This document shows positions 7,662 to 16,048 of a stretch of DNA of 46,118 bases, one piece after another. Within the stretch, counting starts at the first letter, position 1, and each line of letters starts with the position of its first letter. The notes below the pieces were generated by a model. The model ran no database searches. It worked only from the letters and a program-made list of their open reading frames with translations, and had not been told where the DNA came from. A program made the position numbers and the translations under genes. The stretch spans positions 1 to 46,118 of the forward strand of contig JAGLMD010000082.1 of the NCBI GenBank assembly GCA_023140175.1. The letters run 5' to 3'. Source of the stretch: Nanobdellota archaeon (GTDB lineage Archaea > Nanobdellota > Nanobdellia > Woesearchaeales > WJIZ01).

Positions 7662-7946
7662 ATGGATACAGTAACAAAAGAAAAGCTCGATAAGTATTTT
7701 GAAATAACAGGAAAAGCTATTGATAAAGCTAAATCTTCTGAAAACAGGACAAGCCTTTTAGATGAAAGGCAGGATTTCCTTGACATGATCCAGAGATACT
7801 TCTCAGACGCACAGCATTTCAAATCTAAAAAAGATTATGTGGATGCATTTGCAGCATTAAATTATGCGCATGGCTGGCTTGATGCAGGTGCAAGGATAGG
7901 AATCTTTGATGTGCATGATTCTAAGTTGTTCACAGTGGACGATTAG
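7662..7946 (+). CDS. DUF357 family protein
   Basis: A 94-residue helical protein matching the archaeal DUF357 pattern: a first helix with K-Y-F-E-I-T-G-K-A, a D-M-I-Q-R-Y-F-S-D-A-x-H-F segment, and A-F-A-A-L-N-Y-A-H-G-W-L-D-A-G-A near residues 66-81. The fold is predicted to be a helical bundle and its role is unknown. It follows rpo6 by 7 nt and probably ends this operon, because a new TATA element appears right after its stop. Confidence 0.85.
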   Translation: MDTVTKEKLDKYFEITGKAIDKAKSSENRTSLLDERQDFLDMIQRYFSDAQHFKSKKDYVDAFAALNYAHGWLDAGARIGIFDVHDSKLFTVDD

Positions 7947-7982
7947 AAAACTTTTTTATAAATTGGTCCATTCTCTATCAGT

Positions 7983-8084
7983 ATGCGGACTGAATTCATA
8001 AAGGCTGACCTTCCTGCTGATAAGAGATTCTACGATATGAATGCATCTATTGATGGCATTATTGCAGATTCAGGATCAATTTAA
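7983..8084 (+). CDS. Small leaderless ORF, 33 residues
   Basis: This small frame starts at an ATG about 20-25 nt downstream of a good TATA element (TTTTTTATAAAT, 7952-7963), the same spacing as the leaderless genes in this window. It encodes 33 residues beginning MRTEFIKADLPADKRFYDMN, with ordinary archaeal codon use and a TAA stop. I recognise no family. The promoter spacing is the best argument that it is real; the short length is the best argument against. Confidence 0.45.
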   Translation: MRTEFIKADLPADKRFYDMNASIDGIIADSGSI

Positions 8085-8188
8085 CTTTAAGCAAAGTTAT
8101 TACCAAAATATTGTACCCAAAACACAATCTATAAACTATATATTGCTGTTCAATAAATTATAAATATCAATTTTTCAGAAAATCAATT

Positions 8189-8548
8189 ATGAGCTTTTTT
8201 GACTGGATAAATAGCCTATGTCCAAAATTACAGCATATTATTCAGACTGAATTAAGCACCCATTTTGATTATAGCCTGGATCTTGCTGTAGGAGCGACTG
8301 AAAACAGCAAGCTTATGATGCAAAGGGAGGAAACAGGGCATTATCATCCTATGTATTCTTGTATGGCAGAAGTTACTGCATATAATTATATAAGAGGAGA
8401 TTCTGAAAGAGCTCTCCAGGATATAGTCGGTATGTGGAAAAGCTCAGATAAACATCGACGAGATCTGCTTAATTTCAGCAATATCGGCATAGGCTTTGCA
8501 TATGACCATAGAAAAGATATATTATATGCCACTGCTTGCCTGAGATAA
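8189..8548 (+). CDS. CAP/SCP-domain protein
   Basis: A 119-residue single CAP domain. Conserved landmarks include H-x-H-P near residues 51-54, a glutamate in the A-E-V-T-A-Y-N helix (about 60-66), W-K-S-S-D-K-H near 83-89, and N-I-G-I-G-F-A strands. These place the His/Glu residues that form the CAP cavity. Most CAP proteins are secreted, but no signal peptide is seen, so this one may be cytoplasmic or exported another way. A TATA element at about 8157-8167 precedes the ATG by about 25 nt. Confidence 0.8.
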   Translation: MSFFDWINSLCPKLQHIIQTELSTHFDYSLDLAVGATENSKLMMQREETGHYHPMYSCMAEVTAYNYIRGDSERALQDIVGMWKSSDKHRRDLLNFSNIGIGFAYDHRKDILYATACLR

Positions 8549-8601
8549 AGATTAAACATATTTCTAGAAAAATTTATTAAGATAAAAATATACAAAAGCT
8601 T

Positions 8602-9150
8602 ATGAAGTGGTTAATCATAACTTTCTTGCTTTCCTTTATTCTTGCAGGCTGCTTAGTGGTCAAGACAGAAAAACAGCCTACAACTAAAGGTGAAATTATA
8701 GAATATCAAACAGGTGAGAATATGAAATTAACATCAAATGCATTTGAACATAAAGGAACAATCCCAGCTAAATACACATGCCAGGGCCAGGACATAAATC
8801 CCCAGCTAAAATGGGAAGATGTTCCGGAAGGGACAAAAAGCTTTGCCCTAATAGTCGATGACCCTGATGCTCCTGTAGGCACATGGGTTCATTGGCTTGT
8901 AAAAGACATCCCAGCAGGCATAAGAGAAATACCAGAAGACTCCATCCCAAGCAATCAGATAGAGAATGATTTTGGCAGACAAGACTATGGTGGACCTTGC
9001 CCGCCTTCAGGCACCCATAGATACTTCTTCAAGCTGTATGCACTAAACATAGAAACATTTCAAGCAGGCAGCAAAATAGATTTCTACAACAAAGTAGAAG
9101 AGCATAAGATTGAAGAAGCTGTTTTGATGGGGAAATATAGTAAGGGTTAG
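8602..9150 (+). CDS. PEBP (YbhB/YbcL) family lipoprotein
   Basis: A 182-residue protein with an N-terminal lipoprotein signal (MKWLIITFLLSFILAGC, lipobox ending at Cys17) and a phosphatidylethanolamine-binding-protein domain. The domain motifs D-P-D-A-P-V-G-T-W-V-H-W and G-G-P-C-P-P-S-G-T-H-R-Y define the anion-binding site. The predicted mature protein is tethered outside the membrane by the cysteine. An internal ATG at 8722 matches the start of non-lipidated relatives (M-K-L-T-S-N-A-F), so an export signal appears to have been added to a normally cytoplasmic family. The ligand is unknown. Confidence 0.88.
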   Translation: MKWLIITFLLSFILAGCLVVKTEKQPTTKGEIIEYQTGENMKLTSNAFEHKGTIPAKYTCQGQDINPQLKWEDVPEGTKSFALIVDDPDAPVGTWVHWLVKDIPAGIREIPEDSIPSNQIENDFGRQDYGGPCPPSGTHRYFFKLYALNIETFQAGSKIDFYNKVEEHKIEEAVLMGKYSKG

Positions 9151-9869
9151 TTTCTCTCTTGAATTTGTTTTAAATAACCAATTGAAATACCAGCAGCAGC
9201 ATATAAATTTTGAATACATCTATTGATAACTTTTTTATGCTCTTTTTCAATCAATGATTCTCGTTTCAACTCATTCATTATTTCATCTAACGGACTATTT
9301 CCTATTTTAAGGTATAATTGTTTTTTATCTTTAATGTCATTACCTATGCCTATTGATAATTCTATGATATCTTGCATTATCCTTTCTGAATTATGAGAGA
9401 AGCCATTACCTAACTCTTTTTTCAATAATTCAATTCCATGTTGGGTTGCAAGAGATTTTCTAATACCTAAATAGCCCTCAAGGACATACAAATGACCCTT
9501 ATTTTGCTCAAAAAACATATCATCTAATGAGTTTTCCGTTTCATAATACTCTACTTCATTCTTTAGAGTATCAATGGATGAATGAATATTATATATTTCA
9601 TCAGAATCCAGATTCATATATAAGACATGTCCTAAATCGACGCCAATCTTATTATACAGCATATTTATTGGATAACTTCTATTAATGGGATTCAAGATTA
9701 CGCCATCAGGCAAAGATGAATGGATTTTCGTAATGGGGCCTTTGTTATTTACAATTCTCTCAATTTTTTTTATATGATTATTCAATTTCCTTATATTTTT
9801 TGCTACATTACTTTCTTCTTTCTCTACCATGATTTTTGCTAATACAAGTCGATTTATAAACCTTTCCAA
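9147..9869 (-). CDS. Hypothetical 240-residue helical protein
   Basis: I do not recognise this protein. It is rich in Lys, Glu, Asn and Ile, has no membrane segment, and looks mainly helical. A possible coiled coil covers the first 40 residues (KNIRKLNNHIKKIERIV), and a charged helix lies near 210-225. Its stop overlaps the PEBP gene's stop by 4 nt on the opposite strand. The A/T-rich codon use and many rare-type codons differ somewhat from the neighbouring core genes, which could mean a recent arrival. Confidence 0.7.
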   Translation of the reverse strand: MERFINRLVLAKIMVEKEESNVAKNIRKLNNHIKKIERIVNNKGPITKIHSSLPDGVILNPINRSYPINMLYNKIGVDLGHVLYMNLDSDEIYNIHSSIDTLKNEVEYYETENSLDDMFFEQNKGHLYVLEGYLGIRKSLATQHGIELLKKELGNGFSHNSERIMQDIIELSIGIGNDIKDKKQLYLKIGNSPLDEIMNELKRESLIEKEHKKVINRCIQNLYAAAGISIGYLKQIQERN

Positions 9870-9881
9870 CTGTAACTACTC

Positions 9882-10556
9882 TCAAGAAATAACTTTAGAA
9901 GGAACATTCGTGCCTATATAATCAGCACCCATATCAATATACTTCTTTAATTCAGCAGGATCATCAGCATTCCAGATAAAAACAGCAAAACCATGACTAT
10001 GGCATTCATCGATCAGCTCTTTATCGACGGTATTGGCATTTATTGAGATAGCATCAGCTTTTGCATCATCCAATAACTTATATGCATGCACAGGCCTTCC
10101 GACAATCAGGCAGGCTGTCCTGATCTCACTGTTCAGTTCCTTGGCCTTCTTCACAATAGTATGGTCAAATGATTTGACAAAAGCCAAGTCTAAAATGCCA
10201 TTATCAACAACAGCATCAACAACTTTCTTCTCAGCGCCTTGACATTTTATCTCGATAAATATCTCTTTTTTAGCTCCTTTCACAACATCAATAACCTCTT
10301 TTAACAAGGGAACTTTCTCACCCTTCCCGGCATCCAGTTTCCTTATCTCATCAAGAGTAGAATCAGCCACCTTTCCTTTTCCATTAGTTGTCCTGTCTAA
10401 GCTGTCATCATGGATAACAACTAACTCATTATCTTTTGTAAGATGAACATCTATCTCTATGCCATTAACATTATTAGAAATAGCTTTACTTATCCCAAGA
10501 ATAGTATTCTCAGGCTCCTCACCCCTGCATCCCCTGTGCCCTATTATCTTTACCAT
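9882..10556 (-). CDS. Glycerophosphodiester phosphodiesterase
   Basis: A 224-residue TIM-barrel GDPD enzyme that splits glycerophosphodiesters into glycerol phosphate and an alcohol. Active-site motifs are in order: G-H-R-G near residue 6-9 followed by E-P-E-N-T, G-I-E-I-D-V-H near 37-43 (metal-binding acidic residues), V-I-H-D-D-x-x-x-R-T-T-N-G near 52-64, and F-I-E-I-K near 98-102. The length is typical of the short cytoplasmic class and no signal peptide is present. It is transcribed away from the kinase-fold gene to its right. Confidence 0.92.
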   Translation of the reverse strand: MVKIIGHRGCRGEEPENTILGISKAISNNVNGIEIDVHLTKDNELVVIHDDSLDRTTNGKGKVADSTLDEIRKLDAGKGEKVPLLKEVIDVVKGAKKEIFIEIKCQGAEKKVVDAVVDNGILDLAFVKSFDHTIVKKAKELNSEIRTACLIVGRPVHAYKLLDDAKADAISINANTVDKELIDECHSHGFAVFIWNADDPAELKKYIDMGADYIGTNVPSKVIS

Positions 10557-10662
10557 AAAGAAAAAATAAACTTAAGCATATTTATAAATCACACTATACT
10601 TAACTAAACACCAAAGTCCAAAAAGAAACATTTATATATAAGTTAATCAATAATGTCCAATA

Positions 10663-10791
10663 TGAGACATAAACAAAAAAACCTAAGAAGATGGCTTAAC
10701 CCGGAAAAAGTATTTTTAAGTAAGAATATTATCCTGAGATTAAGAGAGTTTGATATTTATGCTGAAAAAGATTTCAAAAGAAACTATTAAG
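10663..10791 (+). CDS. Possible small leader ORF before the kinase-fold gene
   Basis: A TATA element (ATTTATATATAAG, about 10630-10642) lies roughly 25 nt before this ATG. The 42-codon frame begins MRHKQKNLRRWLNPEKVFLS and overlaps the first 33 nt of the following gene in another frame. It is very basic. A second TATA-like stretch (about 10710-10718) could serve the kinase gene alone. It may be a real small protein, a leader, or chance; the evidence is only promoter position. Confidence 0.25.
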
Positions 10792-11658
10792 AAAGTAGTA
10801 AAGAATTGTTTTCCAGAACCTATTATAAGTATAAAGCACTATGCTAAAGGCCATATAAATACAATCTATGAGATAAGATTAAAGAACAGGGAGCTTTTAT
10901 TGAGAATATTCAACGAATCCTGGAAAGCAAAAAAAGAGGCATTCATCTATCAAAAGATAAGAAAAAACAGCGATATCCCTATACCTGAAATTTACAGCCT
11001 GGATGATTCTAAAAAAATACTTCCAAGAGCATATCTATTGATGTCAAAAATTGAAGGCAAAAAGATAGACGAGAGCTACAAAAAATACCAGAACAGGAAG
11101 CTCTTTGAAAAAGCAGGAGAAATACTTGCAAAGCTGCATAAAATAAAATTTCAAGACTATGGGTGGATAATCGGCAATAAGGTATGCCCAAAATTCAGAA
11201 AATGGGAAGACTTTGTAAGGCATGACATAGCATATAAATTAAAAAACATAAAAGCAGATAAAATTCTCATCAGCCAATATCTTAACGAAAACAGTTATCT
11301 TCTCAAGATCAAAAATAAGCCCTGCCTCCTCCATAAGGACTATCATTGTTCGCATATTCTCACAGATAAAGAGAATATTAAGGGCATTATTGATGTAGAA
11401 TGGGCAACAGCAGGCCATAATGAAAATGACCTTATAAAGATGGAATTATGGGCATTTAAGAGGATAAAATCAGTAAGGGGCTCTTTCTTCAAAGGCTATC
11501 TTAATCATGGCTCTATCTCCTGCCTTTATCCGGAAAGGAAAAAACTCTATGAATTATGGCACTGGATCAATATGATAAACATATCTCATGAGCTAAAGAA
11601 TAAGTCCTGGCTTGACTATAATACAAAATCATTGAAAAAATTCCTAAAAACAAAATGA
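10759..11658 (+). CDS. Aminoglycoside phosphotransferase-fold kinase
   Basis: A 299-residue APH-family protein. The catalytic loop reads H-K-D-Y-H-C-S-H-I-L (about residue 196), where the usual H-G-D-x-x-x-x-N has His in place of Asn. The metal-binding motif is I-I-D-V-E-W-A about 20 residues later. Such proteins phosphorylate small molecules such as sugars, choline or antibiotics; nothing here supports antibiotic resistance. ATG 10759 is preferred over a TTG at 10750. The gene overlaps the next one by ATGA, so the two are coupled. Confidence 0.8.
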   Translation: MLKKISKETIKKVVKNCFPEPIISIKHYAKGHINTIYEIRLKNRELLLRIFNESWKAKKEAFIYQKIRKNSDIPIPEIYSLDDSKKILPRAYLLMSKIEGKKIDESYKKYQNRKLFEKAGEILAKLHKIKFQDYGWIIGNKVCPKFRKWEDFVRHDIAYKLKNIKADKILISQYLNENSYLLKIKNKPCLLHKDYHCSHILTDKENIKGIIDVEWATAGHNENDLIKMELWAFKRIKSVRGSFFKGYLNHGSISCLYPERKKLYELWHWINMINISHELKNKSWLDYNTKSLKKFLKTK

Positions 11659-12284
11659 ATCTGACAAGATTAGCTGAGAAATATATACAGGAACATCCTT
11701 ACATAAGAGCCTGCCTCAGGAAAGGCCTGATTAATTATTCCTCATTGACAAGAGAGATTGCCCTGCATAATAAATTAGGCCTGAAGAAAAACTTTGATGC
11801 AATTCTTATAGCATGCAGGCGGTATAAGCGAAAAGTAGAAAATGACTCTAATGAAAAAGAAATCCTGGAATTGCTGAAAAAAAGCAGGATAGAAGCAAAG
11901 AATAAGATTTTAGCGGTTGTCCTTGAAAAGAACATCTCTTTGAATAACCTGGAGATAATAGAAAAAAAGATAAGAAAAGAAGGTGAAGTTCTCAGGATTG
12001 CTGAAAGTGTTTCAGCCATAACCATGATTACTTCAGAAGAGTATTCAAAAGAGATAAAAAATACTTTCAAAAGCTCGATAATAACAGAAACAAAAGGCCT
12101 GGTAGAAGTAACATTAAAAACATCAAATGAGATAGAGCACATTCCTGGAGTTATGTCATTTCTCTACATGTTGTTTGCCGAACATAAGATAAATATTGTA
12201 GAGACAATTTCCTGCTGGACAGATACAATATTCCTAATAAAAGAAAAAGACCTTGCTAAAGTTATGGGGCTGTTGAGATTCTAA
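11655..12284 (+). CDS. Winged-helix plus ACT-domain protein
   Basis: A 209-residue protein. The first 60 residues look like a helical DNA-binding module ([15 protein letters not shown]). The C-terminal 75 residues have an ACT-like pattern: G-L-V-E-V-T-L, then [22 protein letters not shown], and a final strand F-L-I-K-E-K-D. ACT domains bind small ligands, often amino acids, so a ligand-responsive regulator is possible. It is translationally coupled to the kinase-fold gene and its stop overlaps ribA's by 4 nt. Confidence 0.7.
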   Translation: MNLTRLAEKYIQEHPYIRACLRKGLINYSSLTREIALHNKLGLKKNFDAILIACRRYKRKVENDSNEKEILELLKKSRIEAKNKILAVVLEKNISLNNLEIIEKKIRKEGEVLRIAESVSAITMITSEEYSKEIKNTFKSSIITETKGLVEVTLKTSNEIEHIPGVMSFLYMLFAEHKINIVETISCWTDTIFLIKEKDLAKVMGLLRF

Positions 12285-12895
12285 TCCCTTTCTACAAAAC
12301 CAGAATCCTCAATCATATGGCCGAACTTCTGTCTCTTGGTATCCAGGTATCTTTTGTTAAACTCATTGCTTTCAATTACAAGCGGCACCCTTTCAACTAT
12401 CTTTATGCCAAATTCAGCTAATCCCTCAATCTTATGGGGGTTATTAGTTATCAGCCTTATTGAAGTAAGCCCTAATTTTTTAAGTATGGTCGCACCCATT
12501 GTATAATCCCTTTGGTCAGCCTTAAATCCTAATTTTTCATTCGCTTCCACAGTATCCATGCCTTGATCCTGGAGCTGATATGCCTTTATCTTGTTGAACA
12601 AACCAATTCCCCTTCCTTCCTGCCGGAGATAAAGCAGAACTCCCAATCCTTCCTTGGCAATCATCTTCAGGGCAGTATCTAATTGTTCTCCGCAGTCACA
12701 TTTCATGCTATGGAAAACATCTCCAGTAAGGCACTCAGAATGAACCCTTGCCAGTACATTCTCCTTTCCCCTTATGCTGCCTTTGACCAAAGCAGCATGA
12801 TTCAGGTTATCATTTGTCTTGAAAGCAATTACTTTGAACTCTCCAAATGTTGTAGGCAAATTAGCCTCAGCACTCTCCTGCACTATGTCTCTCAT
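12281..12895 (-). CDS. ribA: GTP cyclohydrolase II
   Basis: A 204-residue RibA that opens GTP in the first committed step of riboflavin synthesis. The zinc ligands Cys55, Cys66 and Cys68 (V-H-S-E-C...M-K-C-D-C-G-E) are present, followed by [10 protein letters not shown] and the nucleotide-binding R-D-Y-x-x-G-A, T-N-N-P-x-K segments. This is the bacterial enzyme type; many archaea use the unrelated GTP cyclohydrolase III instead, so transfer from bacteria is likely. It is not fused to RibB. A TATA element on the reverse strand lies at 12915-12923, consistent with a leaderless start. Confidence 0.95.
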   Translation of the reverse strand: MRDIVQESAEANLPTTFGEFKVIAFKTNDNLNHAALVKGSIRGKENVLARVHSECLTGDVFHSMKCDCGEQLDTALKMIAKEGLGVLLYLRQEGRGIGLFNKIKAYQLQDQGMDTVEANEKLGFKADQRDYTMGATILKKLGLTSIRLITNNPHKIEGLAEFGIKIVERVPLVIESNEFNKRYLDTKRQKFGHMIEDSGFVERD

Positions 12896-13004
12896 AAATC
12901 TAGGGAAATTTATCCATTATATAAATGTTATTGGGATAATTATATAAGCAAAATGTCGGCCTCATAAATCCTAAAACTTTATAAATAACCTTCTTTCCCA
13001 TTAA

Positions 13005-13547
13005 ATGAAAAGAATGGGGGGCCAGCATAAATCTCAGCGGGTAGGTATATTTGTAGATGTGCAAAATATGTACTATTCTGCAAAACATCTTTATAATTCT
13101 AAGGTAAATTTCATTGAGATTCTTAAGCTTGCAGTTAATGAAAGGGAGCTCATAAGGGCGTTTGCTTATGTTATAAAAGCTGATGTAAATGATGAATCCA
13201 CTTTCTTTGAGGCTCTTGAGAACTTTGGCTACGAAGTTAAATCAAAAGATTTACAGGTATTTCATGGCGGCAATAAAAAAGGCGATTGGGATGTTGGCAT
13301 AGCTATGGATATTATGAAGCTTGCTTCCAAATTGGACGTGGTTGTTCTTGTATCGGGAGATGGTGATTTTAAGGAATTATTGGAGCATGCTTCAGCACTT
13401 GGCTGCAGGACAGAAGCCATAGCTTTCGGAAAAAGCGCATCAATAAAATTAAAGGAAGAGGCAGATCTCTTTATTGATCTGGATAATATGCCCAAATTGC
13501 TTATGCCATTGCACAAAAAACACACAATAAGGCAAACCAGAAAGTGA
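13005..13547 (+). CDS. NYN-domain (LabA-like) ribonuclease-like protein
   Basis: A 180-residue single NYN/PIN-like domain. The acidic active-site positions appear in V-G-I-F-V-D-V-Q-N-M-Y (about 13-23), K-K-G-D-W-D-V-G-I-A-M-D (about 91-102) and L-V-S-G-D-G-D-F (about 115-122), as in the LabA/DUF88 group of Mg-dependent RNases. The basic tail H-K-K-H-T-I-R-Q-T-R-K could bind RNA. A TATA element (CTTTATAAATAA) at about 12975-12986 suggests a start at 13005 or at the next ATG, 13014. Its RNA target is unknown. Confidence 0.88.
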   Translation: MKRMGGQHKSQRVGIFVDVQNMYYSAKHLYNSKVNFIEILKLAVNERELIRAFAYVIKADVNDESTFFEALENFGYEVKSKDLQVFHGGNKKGDWDVGIAMDIMKLASKLDVVVLVSGDGDFKELLEHASALGCRTEAIAFGKSASIKLKEEADLFIDLDNMPKLLMPLHKKHTIRQTRK

Positions 13548-13553
13548 ATAAGT

Positions 13554-14351
13554 ATGTTTAAAATTCTCCAGAAAAAGAAGCTTGCTGAAAATACCTTCAT
13601 GCTTGAAGTATCTGCCAGGAAGATTGCAGATAAGGCAAAGCCAGGCCAATTTATAATTCTTCGTATAGATGAAAAAGGCGAAAGAATACCTTTGACTATA
13701 GCAGATAAAAAGAAGAACAGCATTATCCTTGTTATCCTGAATGTGGGCCATACAACTGGCCGCCTTTCTAAACTTAAGAAAGGCGATACCTTATCTGATC
13801 TTATAGGCCCTTTAGGCAACTCATCTGAACTGGACAAATTCGGCACAGTTTGTTTGGTAGCTGGCGGCCTGGGTATAGCTCCAATATATCCGATTGCTAA
13901 AGCATTAAAAGAAAAAGATAATAAGATTATTGTAATACTGGGTGCTAAAACCAGGAAGCACCTCTTTTGGGAGGACAAGTTCATTAAGATTGCTAATAAA
14001 TTAATTATCTGTACAGAAGATGGCAGTAAAGGAACAAAAGGATTTGTTACAAAAGCCTTTGAAGCTGTTATAAGAAAAGAAAAATTAAACAGGGTAATAT
14101 GTATAGGCCCTCCTGTAATGATGAAAGCAGTAGCGCATATTTCAAAACAGAGGGTAAAGACCATTGTATCGCTAAACTCAATTATGGTAGACGGCATAGG
14201 GATGTGCGGCAGCTGCAGGGTTAAGGTCGATGGAAAAATCAAATTTGCGTGTGTCGATGGCCCTGAGTTTGATGCCCATAAAGTGGAGTTTGATAACTTA
14301 ATGCAGCGTAACACAAGATATGATAAAATAAAACATAAAAGGTGCTATTAA
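13554..14351 (+). CDS. nfnA: Ferredoxin-NADP reductase subunit alpha (NfnA/SudB type)
   Basis: A 265-residue flavoprotein of the dihydroorotate-dehydrogenase-electron-transfer type. FAD binding is shown by K-P-G-Q-F-I-I-L-R and R-I-P-L-T-I-A (about 30-50), and NAD(P) binding by L-V-A-G-G-L-G-I-A-P-I-Y-P (about 101-113). A C-terminal [2Fe-2S] cluster site is formed by C-G-S-C-R and F-A-C-V-D-G-P-E-F-D. Together with NfnB it can transfer electrons between NADH, NADPH and ferredoxin, sometimes by bifurcation. It starts 6 nt after the NYN gene. Confidence 0.9.
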   Translation: MFKILQKKKLAENTFMLEVSARKIADKAKPGQFIILRIDEKGERIPLTIADKKKNSIILVILNVGHTTGRLSKLKKGDTLSDLIGPLGNSSELDKFGTVCLVAGGLGIAPIYPIAKALKEKDNKIIVILGAKTRKHLFWEDKFIKIANKLIICTEDGSKGTKGFVTKAFEAVIRKEKLNRVICIGPPVMMKAVAHISKQRVKTIVSLNSIMVDGIGMCGSCRVKVDGKIKFACVDGPEFDAHKVEFDNLMQRNTRYDKIKHKRCY

Positions 14352-14352
14352 T

Positions 14353-14604
14353 ATGACTGAGATAAATTTTTGCCCTTATTGTGATGCCCCGCAGCATAAG
14401 CTTATGCTGTGCAAAGAAGGCATATTTTTTTGCAAAGAATGCAGCAAATTCTTCCGGTTTGAAGATATAGGCATAAAATGTGAAAGATGTAAAGGCGATT
14501 TAAGAAAGTCAGATTTTGTAAGTCCAAGCGGCGGGGCAGTATTTTTCTGCACCAAGTGCAAAAGGACGTGTACTGTCAATGAGATTCTCGAACAGATAAA
14601 ATAA
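14353..14604 (+). CDS. Small double zinc-ribbon protein inside the nfn operon
   Basis: An 83-residue protein with ten cysteines, most in C-x2-C knuckles: C-P-Y-C (residues 7-10), C-K-E-C, C-E-R-C and C-T-K-C. This suggests two zinc ribbons or possibly an Fe-S site. It begins 1 nt after nfnA and ends 13 nt before nfnB, so it is almost certainly co-transcribed. NfnA and NfnB genes are usually adjacent, which makes the insertion notable. A role in cluster assembly or as a small electron carrier is speculation; no such function can be read from the sequence. Confidence 0.75.
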   Translation: MTEINFCPYCDAPQHKLMLCKEGIFFCKECSKFFRFEDIGIKCERCKGDLRKSDFVSPSGGAVFFCTKCKRTCTVNEILEQIK

Positions 14605-14617
14605 AACACATGAAAAA

Positions 14618-15982
14618 ATGGCATCTTCAAAAAGATTAGAACCAAAAGAGCTTAATCCTGAAGAGCGCATAAAGAGCTTTGATGAAGTCAACTTAGGTTA
14701 TACTGAGCAGGAGGCAGTTGAGGAAGCATCCAGATGCATCCAATGCAAAAATCCATTATGTGTTTCAGGGTGTCCTGTAAATATAGATATCCCTTGTTTT
14801 ATAAAAGAGATAAAAGAAGAAAAATTTGAGAATGCTTTAAAGACAATAAAAAAAACCAACAATCTGCCGGCTGTCTGTGGAAGAGTATGTCCGCAGGAAA
14901 AACAATGTGAAATCAAATGCATTCTTGGGAAAAAGGGCGATCCACTAAACATAGGCAAACTGGAAAGATTTGCTTCAGAATATGAAAGCAATGATAAAAA
15001 TAAAGATATTTCTAAATTAAAAGAAAGTGTTGCTGTTGTCGGTTCAGGCCCGGCAGGCCTCACTTGCGCTGCAGATCTGGCAGAAATCGGTTATTCAGTG
15101 ACTATATTTGAGGCATTGCATAAGCCGGGAGGGGTAATGATCTATGGAATACCCGAATTCAGGCTGCCAAACAACATAGTTTTCAAAGAGATAAATAATA
15201 TAAAGAATATGGGGGTGAAGATTGAAACAAATCATTTGATCGGAAGGACTATTGAGATATCAGACCTGCTGAAAGAATATAATGCAGTCTTTATAGGATG
15301 CGGAGCAGGCCTGCCTAAATTCATGGACATTCCCGGAGAACATCTTAATCATGTATATTCTGCTAATGAATTCCTTACAAGAATCAATTTAATGGAAGCA
15401 CATCTTGAGCATTCTCCCACACCAGTAAAGATAGGCAGGAAAGTTGTTGTTGTTGGCGGCGGCAATGTAGCAATGGATTCTGCCAGGACAGCCCGAAGAC
15501 TAGGCGCAGATGTCACAGTGATCTACCGAAGGACAGGAATTGAGATGCCTGCAAGAGTTGAAGAAGTTAAGCATGCCCAGGAAGAAGGGGTTCATTTTAT
15601 GATGCTTACTTCTCCCATGAGTGTATTAGGTGATAAGGAAGTTAGCGGCATAAGATGTATTCAGATGAGCCTTGGAGAGGAAGATGAATCTGGCAGGAGA
15701 AAGCCTATCCAGATAGAAGGCTCTAATTTTAATATATCCTGCGATCAGGTAATCATGGCAATAGGCCAGGGCTCTAATCCACTAATTGCTAAATCAAGTA
15801 AATTGAAACATGATATCAGGGGAAATATAATCATAGATGAAAATATGATGACATCATTAGCAGGAGTATTTGCAGGCGGAGACATTATCGGCGGAAATTC
15901 TACAGTCATAGGAGCAATGGGTGATGCCAAGAAAGCTGCACAGGCAGTAGACGCATATATTAGGAAAGAGAAATTTATTTAA
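14618..15982 (+). CDS. nfnB: NfnB / glutamate-synthase-small-chain-like oxidoreductase
   Basis: A 454-residue protein. The N-terminal domain carries two [4Fe-4S] sites (C-I-Q-C-K-N-P-L-C-V-S-G-C-P near residue 40 and C-G-R-V-C-P-Q-E-K-Q-C-E-I-K-C near 87-101). It is followed by an FAD-binding G-S-G-P-A-G fold (about 142-147), an NADPH-binding G-G-G-N-V-A-M-D-S-A-R-T (about 280-291) and a terminal G-G-D-I-I-G-G. This layout is shared by GltD and NfnB; neighbouring NfnA favours NfnB, and no glutamate synthase large chain is seen here. Confidence 0.9.
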   Translation: MASSKRLEPKELNPEERIKSFDEVNLGYTEQEAVEEASRCIQCKNPLCVSGCPVNIDIPCFIKEIKEEKFENALKTIKKTNNLPAVCGRVCPQEKQCEIKCILGKKGDPLNIGKLERFASEYESNDKNKDISKLKESVAVVGSGPAGLTCAADLAEIGYSVTIFEALHKPGGVMIYGIPEFRLPNNIVFKEINNIKNMGVKIETNHLIGRTIEISDLLKEYNAVFIGCGAGLPKFMDIPGEHLNHVYSANEFLTRINLMEAHLEHSPTPVKIGRKVVVVGGGNVAMDSARTARRLGADVTVIYRRTGIEMPARVEEVKHAQEEGVHFMMLTSPMSVLGDKEVSGIRCIQMSLGEEDESGRRKPIQIEGSNFNISCDQVIMAIGQGSNPLIAKSSKLKHDIRGNIIIDENMMTSLAGVFAGGDIIGGNSTVIGAMGDAKKAAQAVDAYIRKEKFI

Positions 15983-16048
15983 ATTGTAACTAAGTAGTAG
16001 TAATAATAGAAAGCTTTATAAATAGGTTCTTATTGAATATTCTATAGA

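Noticed and set aside
10759-11658. Antibiotic-resistance aminoglycoside phosphotransferase
   Set aside because: The fold fits, but the catalytic loop has His in place of Asn and the neighbour is an ACT-domain protein; the fold is widespread among ordinary small-molecule kinases.
13262-14314. Long antisense open frame of 350 codons opposite the NYN and nfnA genes
   Set aside because: It is low in sequence character (Ser/Phe/Ile-rich) and lies opposite two well-supported genes; a frame shadow.
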